Shown: positions 52,801 through 62,239 of the stretch, piece by piece
Layout: every line of letters begins with the position of its first letter
Position numbering within the stretch: position 1 is the stretch's first letter
Assembly (NCBI GenBank): GCA_009859145.1
Contig: VRVR01000012.1
Location: forward strand, 186,001-250,000
Length of the DNA stretch: 64,000 bases
Direction: 5' to 3'
Source of the DNA: Andalucia godoyi
Lineage: Eukaryota; Discoba; Jakobea; Jakobida; Andaluciidae
The notes under the pieces: model-generated
What the model was told of the DNA's origin: nothing
What the model saw: the letters and a program-made list of their open reading frames with translations, nothing else
Database searches by the model: none
Made by a program: the position numbers and the translations under genes

Positions 52801-53497
52801 TGCGTCTTGCAATTCGACAGCACGCGATTGTGCGCTGACATTTGAAGCAGTGATTGAAAACTGTGAGCCCATCCGATCCACCCTGGTTTCCTATTTCCAA
52901 ACAATGGATCCGAATGCAGGGCACAAGTATCGCCACGAAGTGATGGCACTGGACGACGTTGCGTTTGAAATGCTGGGCTCCAACGATTCCTCCGTTCTTC
53001 GACAGCTCGATTCGGTGCGCCGCCGGCGTTCGAAATTTATCTGTCTGAATGACAACATGTCTGAAGAAAGTCCTTCTGTTCAGCGGATTTTGCGCGAGTT
53101 TTACGAATCTTTCTTCCCGTTGGCATCGTCTTTTGAGCTGCCCTGGGGCTCTTTTGATTCCGATATTCCTCGTTACGTCAAGGGTATGAAGTTGGATGAC
53201 CCTCCTCGTTCGGAAAAGGATGTCGCGCAGAACAAGGAGACTGCTGCTGACCTGCACTACCATTGGAATGTTCCGTACCAGTTTTGGATTTCTCTTTTTG
53301 CATCCCTGGGGATGATGGCGCTGTTGTTTGGGTTTATGTGGTATGCACAGAAGAAGTCCGGGGTTCGCTCCTGGTTTGCAAAGCGCCACCACAAGGCATA
53401 CAGCTCCGGATCGGACGATGGCTCGCAGTCTTCCCAACAGGTGTTTCCGGCGGATGGTGATGCCGCAGTGCGGAAACGCAAGGGTGCAAACGTGTGA
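49895..53497 (+). CDS. GNPTAB: GlcNAc-1-phosphotransferase alpha/beta-like (Stealth family)
   Basis: 1200 residues with the full GNPTAB-type plan. A signal-anchor helix lies near residues 25-42. Stealth region 1 is EIDIVYTWVNGKDP (about 79-92), and region 2 ends with RRIYIVTNGQVPAWL. Region 3 includes KKFLYLNDDIMFG, with catalytic acids. Two Notch-type (LNR) cysteine repeats lie at bases about 50815-50907 and 51028-51110. A long Ser/Thr-rich spacer with many N-x-S/T sites follows. An EF-hand-like loop (DTNHDSVLSWNE, about residue 818) lies in the beta part, and Stealth region 4 (KFICLNDNMS, about 1047) follows. A C-terminal TM helix ends it. In animals and Dictyostelium this Golgi enzyme builds the mannose-6-phosphate lysosomal tag. 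The site-1-protease cleavage site cannot be identified. Confidence 0.94.
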   Translation: MLLDDRFSRFSSFGRLKPWVRYVAFMCVVVMLFQMSGKSSNMSESIRSASSFSMCRKNCDRVFSDNIAGKSFESELCSPEIDIVYTWVNGKDPRQTALLRYWKEKEGLESPVQSSVSLAESAQLSSRNADAAKSAARDLVPLLQNSTVVAVNDSVVCQLITGSNNSTSEDEHAGTGSSYSHQENDDVTSTSRFRDNDELLYSLRSVEKYAPWVRRIYIVTNGQVPAWLNTDHPKIRIVSHEEIFVNKSHLPTFSSPSIEAHLHRIPGLSKKFLYLNDDIMFGSEVWPEDFYTATRGQKVFLSWSVPNCADSCPDSWLGDGYCDRACNVSACDFDAGDCLKPGAVASSGLSNGTGSSSTFWNSWSSSTVSDRQKRQCAPGCPDTWLNDKFCDSACKSMACGYDASDCGLDIMESHMDFGSITSTDVAQLAVNESLSFVVSPGHLSFFVRLNETFSSENTLKSASHDNSALIRTASLSLKHKVLTLTFHRNVSGSAKVVVAVDSGTAVEFYITADTSVPPPPEPTLGPSTPTVSSSSAANRYAPPAPTVGGATAWSTPIVKTAHQSREEQALDDRKLTDEEVRLKHMMIAFFQSRQHSAVAVDDAFVETNVTSILQDFQSFVSSAASSRTRASAGLRPNVTESSSLSREEATGVFDNVTIPVVDGDNSTLTNTDIEERSSLSRKLLDLELMNEDPGSFSTVPQDIVLSSLASELLFDPEFMSTARTLLLDSFGSSLRHVQRLYNKAYGTTTRKVPAHMPHLIDKEIMESLQKKYPVQFDETSSHRFRSTRDMQYSFSYFYFLMEEKEDIDARKMFNEYFDTNHDSVLSWNELRTLAVFLSKIDDFEPLAEKSRIEANTSATIAVVQTHDSSEILNSSSVAATSTSTAAGLAAMSAIAAASRTGSFKYRSASREKTLTDHFMDELVQLIQACGRNANVTRLSVNSSSVELVSNALKSASSIVKFPKRQRDVFASCNSTARDCALTFEAVIENCEPIRSTLVSYFQTMDPNAGHKYRHEVMALDDVAFEMLGSNDSSVLRQLDSVRRRRSKFICLNDNMSEESPSVQRILREFYESFFPLASSFELPWGSFDSDIPRYVKGMKLDDPPRSEKDVAQNKETAADLHYHWNVPYQFWISLFASLGMMALLFGFMWYAQKKSGVRSWFAKRHHKAYSSGSDDGSQSSQQVFPADGDAAVRKRKGANV

Positions 53498-53718
53498 TCG
53501 CGATGGTTATTTTTTTAATTTTTTTTAATTGTTATTATATTTATATATATATATATTATTTTTCGCTTTGTACTATTTTGGCTGTGCACCGACTTGGTTA
53601 GCACTTTTATTATTGCGTCTTCTTGTTGTTGGGTTTGTTTTTGTTGTTGTTTTCGGTTTCATAGAATACAAATTCTGATAATAGATCGGAATCTCTGTCC
53701 AGCCATCATCCGTGAAGA

Positions 53719-55644
53719 CTACAAAAGGTTCGCATGGGCAGCTGACAACGCACTTTGCAATTCAGGCACACTCCAAGAACGACCGACGTACATCATCTCG
53801 TCGCTTGGAGTTTCCCACGCCGAGTTCGTCAACCCCCAAAGACAGGAAAATGTGGCAATAGATGTCTTGGTAATTCCTGGCCGAACGGGAGTAATCTTCA
53901 CAATTGAACCATTTGGTGTGTTATCAGCCAGTTCGAATCGGAAATCCGAAGGCGAAACAAAAGACGGTTGTTTGCAAACACTGAGCCCCAGCACGCTTTC
54001 GACAAACGCTACAGATTCGTGAACATTGCCACCCATCAGATCCCAGATATTCGCTCTTGCGAGCACTTCGGCATTCAGATACGGATGACGAGTTTTGAGA
54101 GTGCCGGCATACTTTTGGCGCATTAAAATCGAGAATAGTCGTGTAGCCCAAGAAGGCACGGTCTCCGTCGCTGGCACAGGACTTGCGTTTGGCGACGGTG
54201 TCGGCGAAAGATTCTCATCCGACAACGTTCTCGGAATACCTGGGAAAGGTCGGAGAAGAGGTGGAGTCGGGTCTCGATTGAGTGGTCGCGGTTGATACGT
54301 GGCAGTACTGCTGTCGCTGCTCTCATTGCTCGGATTCCGTGCGCTTTGCGGAACAAATTCAGCCAATATGCCTGAACCAAGTCCACGCGGACTGCTCTGA
54401 CTCGAGGACGGCGGATGCTTCGACTCGCTTTCTGCAGAATTTCGGCGGGGTCTTAAGACCGACAGTGGATCCACCTCTGCAGGCAAGTCGATGGACTTTG
54501 TCAAGTCACGAAACAGCGTTGCAGCGGTCAATGGCGGTACAACAATGGTTCTGAACACCACGAGCAGTCCCGACTCAATGGGGGTTCGCATAGGCCAAGA
54601 CTCCAATCGGGGAACCAGACGCAGCACGTGGAAAGCATGACCAAACTGACAGGAAAACGGATCTACCTCCGCAGATGCCGCGGTGAAGTAAGCGCTCTGT
54701 TTGATAGAATGCTCGACGCTCAACACCTGGAATGAATCATTTGTAGTGTTCAGCTGCCGAGATTCCGGAATTCGAAACATGTTCCACATCGGCGACTCGG
54801 ACCGAGACTGCTGCACATCCACCAGAATGGAAGACGCGTCGGCGAGTGCCATTCCTCCCGTCTCGTTCAGCCGCCGAACTCTTCTTCCGACGATCAACTC
54901 GATTGAAACCGCGGTTTTGAACTTATCTGGGCTCAGAATTGCGGCATCTGCAAGAAAATAGATCTTGTTGGGATTTTGCAGAGGAACGTCGAACTGGAAT
55001 TCGCGTCGGTCATTCCACCCTGCCGCAGAGTACACTCTTTCCAAAGGGATTTGGTCTGCAGAGTAGGAAAGCGAGCTGAATGACGAGATCATTGGCACTC
55101 CGATTAACGTAATCCTGAGAAATGCGCCTTTGAACTCAGCGACGGTCTCGTCCAAACGCGGTCGATACAGCTGATGGCAAATCGCATTGAATTGCTGTCG
55201 CAGCTTCGCGCCCTGCGGCTCATCATCTGGATGCAACACAGAGGCGAATTTAACCTTGATTAATTTTGCATATGAATTGACGACTTCACAGGAAACCGGA
55301 ATTGCCGGAACAGAAGCCGCCGAGCACGGCGAGGAACACGACTCATCGGACGGATCGTTGAAGTAGCGAAGTCGCACAAGTTCTTTGAAGAGCGTGAAGG
55401 ACATCAAGACCTTGTTTTCTTCGTTCCACAGTGAATCCGAGGTGCGAATATGATTGCAAAATGCTGTTGTGAATGCAAGCTGCTCAAGCTCGGCTCGGCA
55501 CGACGATGGAACCCGGGTCACGGATACCCACTGAGAACCTTCTGCATCTCGACTTTGGATCGATGCTTTGAATCCCGAAATCACTCGAAACAAAACTTGC
55601 GGAACAGGCGGGCGGAGAAGATCATACAATTCCGCACTCATCAT
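53719..55644 (-). CDS. Hypothetical protein, about 641 aa
   Basis: Not recognised. Starts at the paired ATGs 55644/55641 (MMSAELYDLLRPP); the frame before them begins with TTG. Residues 1-400 have folded composition with alternating hydrophobic strands and could be beta-rich (for example ITLIGVPMISSFSSLSY; IELIVGRRVRRL). A Pro/Ser-rich disordered segment spans about residues 410-520, followed by another folded domain of about 120 residues to the end. The AT-rich tract at 53530-53560 lies in its 3' flank. No catalytic motif, TM helix or zinc ligand set seen. Expression support is needed to confirm the frame. Confidence 0.65.
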   Translation of the reverse strand: MMSAELYDLLRPPVPQVLFRVISGFKASIQSRDAEGSQWVSVTRVPSSCRAELEQLAFTTAFCNHIRTSDSLWNEENKVLMSFTLFKELVRLRYFNDPSDESCSSPCSAASVPAIPVSCEVVNSYAKLIKVKFASVLHPDDEPQGAKLRQQFNAICHQLYRPRLDETVAEFKGAFLRITLIGVPMISSFSSLSYSADQIPLERVYSAAGWNDRREFQFDVPLQNPNKIYFLADAAILSPDKFKTAVSIELIVGRRVRRLNETGGMALADASSILVDVQQSRSESPMWNMFRIPESRQLNTTNDSFQVLSVEHSIKQSAYFTAASAEVDPFSCQFGHAFHVLRLVPRLESWPMRTPIESGLLVVFRTIVVPPLTAATLFRDLTKSIDLPAEVDPLSVLRPRRNSAESESKHPPSSSQSSPRGLGSGILAEFVPQSARNPSNESSDSSTATYQPRPLNRDPTPPLLRPFPGIPRTLSDENLSPTPSPNASPVPATETVPSWATRLFSILMRQKYAGTLKTRHPYLNAEVLARANIWDLMGGNVHESVAFVESVLGLSVCKQPSFVSPSDFRFELADNTPNGSIVKITPVRPGITKTSIATFSCLWGLTNSAWETPSDEMMYVGRSWSVPELQSALSAAHANLL

Positions 55645-55785
55645 TATCGGCTCTCGTGTCTCTTTCAGGATCAATTTTAGAAATTACTTATTGTAATACT
55701 GAAAATAATAATGGCAATGAGAATTATTACCCTTCAGCCCACACCTCGCCAGGTTTCTGTCGCTCCCACAGCTGCCTTGTTCACA

Positions 55786-55840
<55 letters not shown>

Positions 55841-56078
55841 TTTCCTTTTCCAAACACACTTTCGATTCGACAGCAGCACCAACCCAATGCGTATTTATTT
55901 CTTGCGTTGAGCGATTGAGCGAGTCTGCGCTGCAACAATGGATAAATTTTCAAGTTTCGATTCGCCGACTGTGGAACACACGCTTGAGAAAGATAGGCAG
56001 TTCGGGTTGACGAAGGTAGTATACGACAGATCGATGTGGGCTTCGATAGGCTGTTTTTTTTGTTGTTGTTTTAGGTTT
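55645..56078. other. Spacer with (TA)n(TG)n tract
   Basis: A (TA)n run passing into (TG)n at about 55788-55835. It is the promoter side of the unknown gene and the 3' flank of TAN1. No gene seen. Confidence 0.45.
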
Positions 56079-57296
56079 TTACTCGACTGACGATGCCGTG
56101 TCGACAACAACGCCGAGTTCGCATTGTCCTTCTGGCTGTGTTGAGTTCTCTAGCTGTTCGGCTGCCGCTTCTTGATCTTCCACTGCACTGATCTCTTGAT
56201 GATCGGTGAAGGAGTGGCTACCGACAGAAGAAGAAGCAGCAGCAGCGGAAGGGGATTGGGGTTTGGAAAGTTTGAACCCATTGACCTTTGACCAGTCGGC
56301 AGTAAACGTCGCGAGAAATGCAAATTTGGTGAGAACGCAGACAAAAATGTTCACTCGCGCATCCTTGTGAATCTGTACATGAGTGGGATGGATAAGCCCT
56401 CGAATCGCGCGCCTGAGCTCCTCCACGGATGCAATGTTGCTGCACTTCACTCTGATATCCATGGCGTAGCTGATTGGATTCGACACGAGAGGCGGTCTTG
56501 GAAGCGCCTTTTCAACAAGCGGCGCTGCTTGCTTGATGATATCAGGCACATACGCCTTGCAGACATCATGAAACGGAATCATCGACTTCACAAACTTGAT
56601 GTGCTTCTTCTCTGCCTTCCAATCGTTGTGAATTCGAATCGCGATCAAATCCACGCTGATCTTTTCTGGAATCACACACTCCACAACCAAGTATCCTTTC
56701 GCAAGATCGCGCATGCATCGAAACGCATTCAACTTGGACTTGTTCTTTCCTCGAACATCCGACAGCTCGGCATTCAACTCTGCTGCAAAGTCCAGCGATC
56801 CCGATCCCGATCCCCATCCAGATCCAGATCCCGCTGCTGCTGCTTCTGCTGCTTCTGCTGCTGCTGATGATGATGATGATCGGCTTGCCTCATTCACAGT
56901 TTCGTCCCCAGGGCCACTCCCACCCTGGCTCAACGCACCACCACGAGGCGCGCTATTCAAATGATACCGCGGGATTTCGTCTCTTGGAATTCCTCGAAGC
57001 ACAAGGCCCGGATAGAGCAATTCCGCATACTCGAATAAGAGATCGAGCGCTTCCGCCGCTGCATTCTTTACAAAGTTCGGTCGGCCATCGGTGGTGCAGA
57101 GAAACCCGGTCATTCCAGGATGAACTTGCCACTCGTGAAACTTGTAGTCTCCAGCAGAAGCGCCATCTGCTGCAGTCGCTGTCGCTGTTGTTGAAGACGC
57201 CGGGTTCGCTGCGCTTCGGTAATATGCCTTCTTGGATCGCTTTGCAGATGGCCCATTCTGATGAGACCCACTAGACCGCTTTCCAGAATCTCCCAT
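56079..57296 (-). CDS. TAN1: THUMP-domain tRNA acetylation adaptor TAN1/THUMPD1
   Basis: 405 residues. N-terminal block GMTGFLCTTDGRPNFVKNAA matches the THUMPD1 GMQGILITCNMNERKC region. The THUMP domain follows an Ala/Gly/Ser low-complexity insert (bases about 56790-56935). It carries IPFHDVCKAYVPDI, then YAMDIRVKCSNIA, then VNIFVCVLTKFAFLATF, a near-family signature. TAN1 presents tRNA-Ser and tRNA-Leu to the acetyltransferase Kre33/NAT10 to make ac4C at position 12. It has no catalytic site, as expected. The C-terminus is acidic and disordered. Start is the ATG at 57296, which opens a Lys/Arg/Ser-rich nuclear-type N-terminus. Confidence 0.9.
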   Translation of the reverse strand: MGDSGKRSSGSHQNGPSAKRSKKAYYRSAANPASSTTATATAADGASAGDYKFHEWQVHPGMTGFLCTTDGRPNFVKNAAAEALDLLFEYAELLYPGLVLRGIPRDEIPRYHLNSAPRGGALSQGGSGPGDETVNEASRSSSSSAAAEAAEAAAAGSGSGWGSGSGSLDFAAELNAELSDVRGKNKSKLNAFRCMRDLAKGYLVVECVIPEKISVDLIAIRIHNDWKAEKKHIKFVKSMIPFHDVCKAYVPDIIKQAAPLVEKALPRPPLVSNPISYAMDIRVKCSNIASVEELRRAIRGLIHPTHVQIHKDARVNIFVCVLTKFAFLATFTADWSKVNGFKLSKPQSPSAAAASSSVGSHSFTDHQEISAVEDQEAAAEQLENSTQPEGQCELGVVVDTASSVE

Positions 57297-57769
57297 TCCT
57301 TATTCTTTGTACGGGACGTCCTCCTCTTCTACTTGCTCGACCGGTTATCGCTCAACCAATGATGCCACGTGAATGGAATGGAAATCTAAGCGCTACGAAT
57401 GCTTTTTCTCTCTCTCTTTTCCTTGGTCGTCGTCGTTGTTGTTGTTGTTGTTGTTGTTGTTATTATTATTTGGTTGGTTGGTTGTGTTTGGTTTAGTTTG
57501 GAAAACACTCGACTGCTTGAGAACCTGCCAGTTACGTTCTCTGCACATAACAACAGCATTTCAAGGAATTATCTGTCCTTTCGTTTTGAGCGAATAAAAG
57601 GAATGAAAGAGGACTCATGCTGCAGCGGAGCGACTGTAGTAGCTCTGTGATCGTTAATGCTGGATTACTCTGTTTAATTTTTTCTGGCTTTCTTAAGACG
57701 CACTCCTCTTTTTCTAATGAGGAATATTTTCTTTATTTTTGTTGATTAGTTTGGATACGGGGGGATAAG
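57297..57769. other. Divergent spacer with (GTT)n tract
   Basis: A GTT run at about 57437-57462 followed by TTGG repeats. It holds the promoters of TAN1 (-) and the three-exon unknown gene (+). No gene seen. Confidence 0.4.
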
Positions 57770-59004
57770 ATGAAGTGTTTTGGAAGAGGATTGGTGACGG
57801 CGCTTCATGAACCGCAGTTTTCATTTCGTCAATACTTGCAGATTCCATTTCCATTGATTGCAGATCGTGTTCGTAACGAAAAAGAAATTCTGGTTATTCT
57901 GCGAATTGCTGCAGAGTCAGCTCGATTGGACGCAGTTTGCAAGACGATTCGATCTGTTGCAATGCAGAACCACGTATGTATCATTCTGTGAGCGCGAGAG
58001 AGACTGTTGCTTTTCATCTGGTTTATTTTCCACGATGATTATTGTAATTGTTGTTGTTGGTTTTTATGAGAAAGCGAAGCTGAACATTGTCTGCTTTTTG
58101 TCTGCCTTTTTGTTTGTTTGTTTGGTTTATTGGTCACGTTAACGACTTTGGGTGTTTTTTGATTTGTAGGTTTTGCATTCTGCATTTTCAAATGCATATG
58201 TGCATGTGGATTCGTCAAATGGTTTGAAGCGGCTGTTTTGCGTTGACCTGACCTGCCAGATGATGGCAGGTGTACAGCATAGGACGGAGTGCATTCTCTC
58301 CGAGGTCCTGTCCAACTTGAGAAACTTTGCCAAAACGCTGCTCATGTTTCGAGATATGAACAAAACAGTATGATTTTTCTCGATCTATATGGGACCGGGT
58401 GTAGAGTGTTACTTGTTTCATTTGTATGTATGCTTACTTTTGCCTTGCTTCTATGCATATGTGTGTCTGCATGTGTTTGTGTTTGTGTGCTTTTATCTAG
58501 ATGGGCGTAGAGTTCCTACGATCCAAATTAGACCAACAGGCATGCCAGAAGAGTTTGGTGTTTCATCTCGAACACGAATTGCTGTGCAGAATCCATGCTA
58601 TGCTGTACTCGAGTGATCTTCCAGCGTCGGCACCATCATGGGAACACGTCATGGAAGACTGCGAGCGACGATTGCAAGAAGCAATCAAGTTGCCGCCTGT
58701 TGTTCCTGGACTAGACGAGACGAATACGACCAACACTATTGTCCGAGACAGCCCCTGCGAACCCAACCGAAAGACGGTAGTGCCCAAACCGCACGACTCA
58801 GACTCTTCAGAAGGACGAGTCATTCATGCTACTCCATCGTCTGCTGAGCGTCCAGAAGATGCCAGCGCAGTTGCATCTTTGGAGAGCAGTCAGTTTGCTG
58901 TCCGCAAGAGACCTCTGGAGGTGTGCAACAGCCAGAGTTCCGAGGATCTGCCAGCTTCTAAGCGTCCACGAAGCCGACCCAAGACTGCTGCAAATCGGAT
59001 TTGA
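57770..59004 (+). CDS. Hypothetical protein, three exons, 301 aa
   Basis: Exons 57770-57973, 58170-58367 and 58501-59004. Both introns (196 and 133 nt) are phase 0, with donors GTATGT and GTATGA and acceptors TTGTAG and ATCTAG. The product is not recognised. Residues 1-190 are mostly helical and folded (KEILVILRIAAESARLDAVC; TECILSEVLSNLRNFAKTLL; LVFHLEHELLCRIHAML) and could be a helical bundle or small nuclear factor. Residues 200-301 are Ser/Pro/Glu-rich and end with two basic patches (KRPLEV; SKRPRSRPKTAAN) like a bipartite nuclear signal. It is the most intron-rich gene in the window. Confidence 0.7.
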
Positions 59005-59390
59005 GAAGGAACACCCTGTCTATTTGACCGTCACTGGTTGCAGATCCTGCCTGCAGCACTTGTTGCTGCAGCTGGTGCATCTGATGCCTCGGCGTTACAT
59101 TTACGCTTTGCAGACAGTACTGCTGCATTCGGATCGGCGAACATGGCAATAAACAATCCTGCAACAGAGGAGAAGTTTCCTGAATAAAACACACAAAATC
59201 AGTTTATGAAGAAAATTGACTATTTGACAGAGAGTGGCAAAAGCAGCCACCTCACAACAGAACACAGAAACACAGAAACAAAATTAAAAGGGAAAAGTAA
59301 GATGGCATCCAATATTGAGTGCCGAAACAAGTCAAAAAAGAATGAACGAAAAATGCGAGAGAGAAAAAACCTTAGTAAAACAATAGCTAT
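59005..59390. other. Convergent spacer
   Basis: 3' flanks of the three-exon gene and the GTPase-PH gene. A CTGCAG-rich imperfect inverted segment lies near 59040-59075. No gene seen. Confidence 0.4.
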
Positions 59391-61892
59391 CTACTCAAAA
59401 TCACGTATGGTATCGATCCACATATCACGCTCCTCTGCGGTTTCGACATACAGCTGATAATCCTTACCACGGCCCTCTACACCCTCGATATTGAAGAAAA
59501 ATCGCTTCTTGTCAGGAAGGTCATCGACGGTGCGCGCCTTGGGCCGTGATCCTTTCAGTTTCACATCATTTCTCTCCGAATTCTCATCACCTTGTTCTTT
59601 GAAATTTCGCAGCCTTCCGTTGGAATGGTCAACATTGAAGAACCGCTTTTGCCACGCGGTACCAAGGAACCCTCCCTTTTTGAAAACAACTCCGCTGTCT
59701 CTCTTGACGAGGTCAATCATATTCGAAGGGGTCACAATCGGTCCAGACCGCATCTTGCCTCCAGCAATGATATCGGTGATAAACGGAAGTTTCGCAGCTG
59801 AAACGACAGTCTTTGCAAACAGGGAAGTGTATCGGCGGTCGCGAGCAGACGTCTCCAGAAATCCGCGAGCCTGGATAGCTATGGCAATTGAGCGCATATC
59901 CGAACGACGAGTCATAACCTTGTCGTCCGCAGCTGCTTCCCTGGCGTCTCGCTTGGTTCCGACCAAGACCACGGTTGCAAACGGGTGAAGTGCACACATC
60001 TTCAAAACCGTGGAAAACGCGGCTGCGCGATTCTCGTCGGCGGTCTTCGTGCAGTCGATGACGACCACAATGACGTGGACGGAAGAGACAGTCGACGGAG
60101 AGAAGGATGCCTCGTCATACACAGTCAGTTCCACGCCGTCTTCGTTGAGTTTGAAAGCGGCAACCTTGTCGGGCATCAGATCAAAATCCACAATAGTTGA
60201 TGTTGACAGGGCGTGGCACAAAGCTGTCTTACCCGACTTTGAGGCTCCGCAGACCACAACGTTCAGTTTCGACAAGTTGATGTGCGGGACTGCTGACGCA
60301 GAGTGCCCAGTTACTTGCAGAAGGCGAGTGATCACAAGAGACATGTTCAGACCATGAGTCACAGAAACAACAAACGCGTCGACCGGAATGGTTGCCGATG
60401 CGAGCAGCGTTTTGAGCTCGAGGGCATCCGTCAGAGTCTCGATCGCAGACTTGTTTGTGTCCCTGTACAAATCAACCTTGTTTCCGATGACAAACCATTG
60501 TTCAATGCACAATTCCTCCGATCGCTTGTACAACGTTGCAAAAGACTTGGCCACGCCGGCGCCGATATTGGACATATCGACCATGAATAATGCACGACGG
60601 CCCTTGGGTACGCGAGAGGAATAATCTGTGGTTGACTCGATTTCCGCAATAGGCATCAAAATCGAAGGAGCATCAGGAGGCATCCTGGCCTGCACATCCG
60701 GAAGGACGTTCAGGATTGCAGAAATCAGCGAAGACTTCCCTGAAGACTTTGACCCGTAAATAGACACAAGATCCGGGTCGTACACTTCGGGGGAAAGCTC
60801 TGGTTGCGTCTGAGGTTCTTCCGCTGCTGGGGCCGCATGTGTTGCGTCTGTTTGTGCAGAGAAAGCAGCTGGCTCTTCCGCAGCAACTGGAGCAGCAGTG
60901 ACATTCTCCGAATGCACATGCTCCACATTCTGCTCGTGATCTTGCTTCTGCTCATGGACATGTTCCTGCTCCGTTTCCGATTCAGCCGCCACTGCCACAG
61001 ATGCAGCTGCAGTAGTTGTAGCGGTAGCGGTAGAACTCGATGAATCGTCCAAAGACGGGGTCGATTCGACAGGGGCGTCTTCGGAAACCGGAGCAGATTC
61101 GGTGTGTCCGTCTTCGTGAACGGACTGCGGAGCAAGTTCAGATTGTACTTCCTCAGGCGCAGACTGATGCGAAACCTCCTCTGCACTAACCACAGGAACA
61201 ATCGCAGCATTTGCTTCCGAATAATTACTGTCTGGCATCGGAGTTTCCTCCTTCTTTTCTGTTTCCTGTAGTGCTGGTTCTTCCTCCAAAGGAGATGGGT
61301 GTTGTTCAGAGACAAGCGTAGGCTCCTCCACTGCTGATGTTTCTTCAGCAGTCGGCGCACTCTCTTCAGCAGTCGGCGCACTCTCTTCAGCAGCCGGCAC
61401 ACTCTCTGCAGCAGTCGGCGCACTCTCTTCAGCAGTCGGCGCACTCTCTGCAGCAGTCGGCGCACTCTCTGCAGCAGTCGGCGCACTCTCTGCAGCAGCC
61501 GGCGCACTCTCTTCAGCAGTCGGCGCACTCTCTTCAGCAGCCGGCGCACTCTCTTCAGCAGCCGGCACACTCTCTGCAGCAGCCGGCGCACTCTCCTCGA
61601 CATGTGAAAGCGAATGGCTAGACTCCATCAGAACTTCCGAGCCACTCACTTCAGCGTCAGACACTGTGGATTCCTGGACTGGCGTTTCTTTGACATCCAC
61701 ATGAACAGGTTCTTCCGCTTTAGGTTCCGAAACATGGACGGGCTCTCCAGAGGAAGAAGATTCCACATGCTGGTTGACTTCGAATCCCGCATGGACTGCA
61801 TCGGACACTGGCGTCTCGGCAACCGACTCCGGCTGCTCAGCACTCGGAAGAACGTGTTCCGACGATTCAGCGATCTTTTCCGAGTCCGACAT
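59391..61892 (-). CDS. Tandem P-loop GTPase-like plus PH-domain protein with heptapeptide repeats
   Basis: 833 residues from MSDSEKIAESS at 61892. The N-terminal 370 residues are acidic, Ser/Glu/Ala/Pro-rich and disordered. They include 12 tandem copies of a 7-residue unit of the SAPTAEE type. Two Ras-like P-loop domains follow. The first has GSKSSGKSS and NKVD. The second has GASKSGKTA, TKRD and an ETSA G5-like motif. Switch regions are degenerate in both, notably no clear DxxG. A PH domain ends the protein (GGFLGTAWQKRFFNV to AEERDMWIDTIRDF). The plan suggests a phosphoinositide-recruited, possibly weak GTPase scaffold. I know no family with exactly this order. Confidence 0.8.
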   Translation of the reverse strand: MSDSEKIAESSEHVLPSAEQPESVAETPVSDAVHAGFEVNQHVESSSSGEPVHVSEPKAEEPVHVDVKETPVQESTVSDAEVSGSEVLMESSHSLSHVEESAPAAAESVPAAEESAPAAEESAPTAEESAPAAAESAPTAAESAPTAAESAPTAEESAPTAAESVPAAEESAPTAEESAPTAEETSAVEEPTLVSEQHPSPLEEEPALQETEKKEETPMPDSNYSEANAAIVPVVSAEEVSHQSAPEEVQSELAPQSVHEDGHTESAPVSEDAPVESTPSLDDSSSSTATATTTAAASVAVAAESETEQEHVHEQKQDHEQNVEHVHSENVTAAPVAAEEPAAFSAQTDATHAAPAAEEPQTQPELSPEVYDPDLVSIYGSKSSGKSSLISAILNVLPDVQARMPPDAPSILMPIAEIESTTDYSSRVPKGRRALFMVDMSNIGAGVAKSFATLYKRSEELCIEQWFVIGNKVDLYRDTNKSAIETLTDALELKTLLASATIPVDAFVVSVTHGLNMSLVITRLLQVTGHSASAVPHINLSKLNVVVCGASKSGKTALCHALSTSTIVDFDLMPDKVAAFKLNEDGVELTVYDEASFSPSTVSSVHVIVVVIDCTKTADENRAAAFSTVLKMCALHPFATVVLVGTKRDAREAAADDKVMTRRSDMRSIAIAIQARGFLETSARDRRYTSLFAKTVVSAAKLPFITDIIAGGKMRSGPIVTPSNMIDLVKRDSGVVFKKGGFLGTAWQKRFFNVDHSNGRLRNFKEQGDENSERNDVKLKGSRPKARTVDDLPDKKRFFFNIEGVEGRGKDYQLYVETAEERDMWIDTIRDFE
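61342..61593. repeat. 12 x 21-bp coding minisatellite
   Basis: Units encode SAPTAEE, SAPAAAE, SVPAAEE and close variants on the reverse strand, in frame without interruption. The same tract reads as Arg/Leu- and Gln/His-rich artefacts in other frames. Copy number is probably variable between strains. Confidence 0.9.
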
Positions 61893-62239
61893 AGTAAAAG
61901 AGGTTGAACGCTGATTAAAATGGAAAAAAATAAAAGAAAAGAAAAGAAAAGAAAAATCACTAGAACGAGAGAACGAGAAATCACGACTGAGAAAACACAA
62001 AATGGAAGAGAATTCCCGCGAACCTTTAACTGTGGCCCTTGAGGAGCCCCCCTCCAACGAACTCGTGTCTCGATTCCTTTGGCCAAAAGCTCCACTGGCC
62101 ACGGCCGGTACAGCCGGTTTTTTCATGGTGCGAACTGTGTGCTTGCATTTGTTTAATGAGCACGCCTACATTATAATCCTGAACATGCATACCAACGAAT
62201 AGACATGCATATTCAATCTTGCATCCGATCAATCTGTGA
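61893..62239. other. Upstream region of the GTPase-PH gene
   Basis: Promoter side of the GTPase-PH gene with an AAAAG run at about 61930-61952. A 48-codon + strand frame beginning ATG at 62205 overlaps the coding-like stretch that follows, in another frame. Confidence 0.35.

Noticed and set aside
60725-61603. 292-codon reverse-strand frame rich in Arg-Leu-Leu repeats, and the matching + strand Gln/His/Ser frame
   Set aside because: Both are alternative-frame readings of the 21-bp repeat in the GTPase-PH gene.
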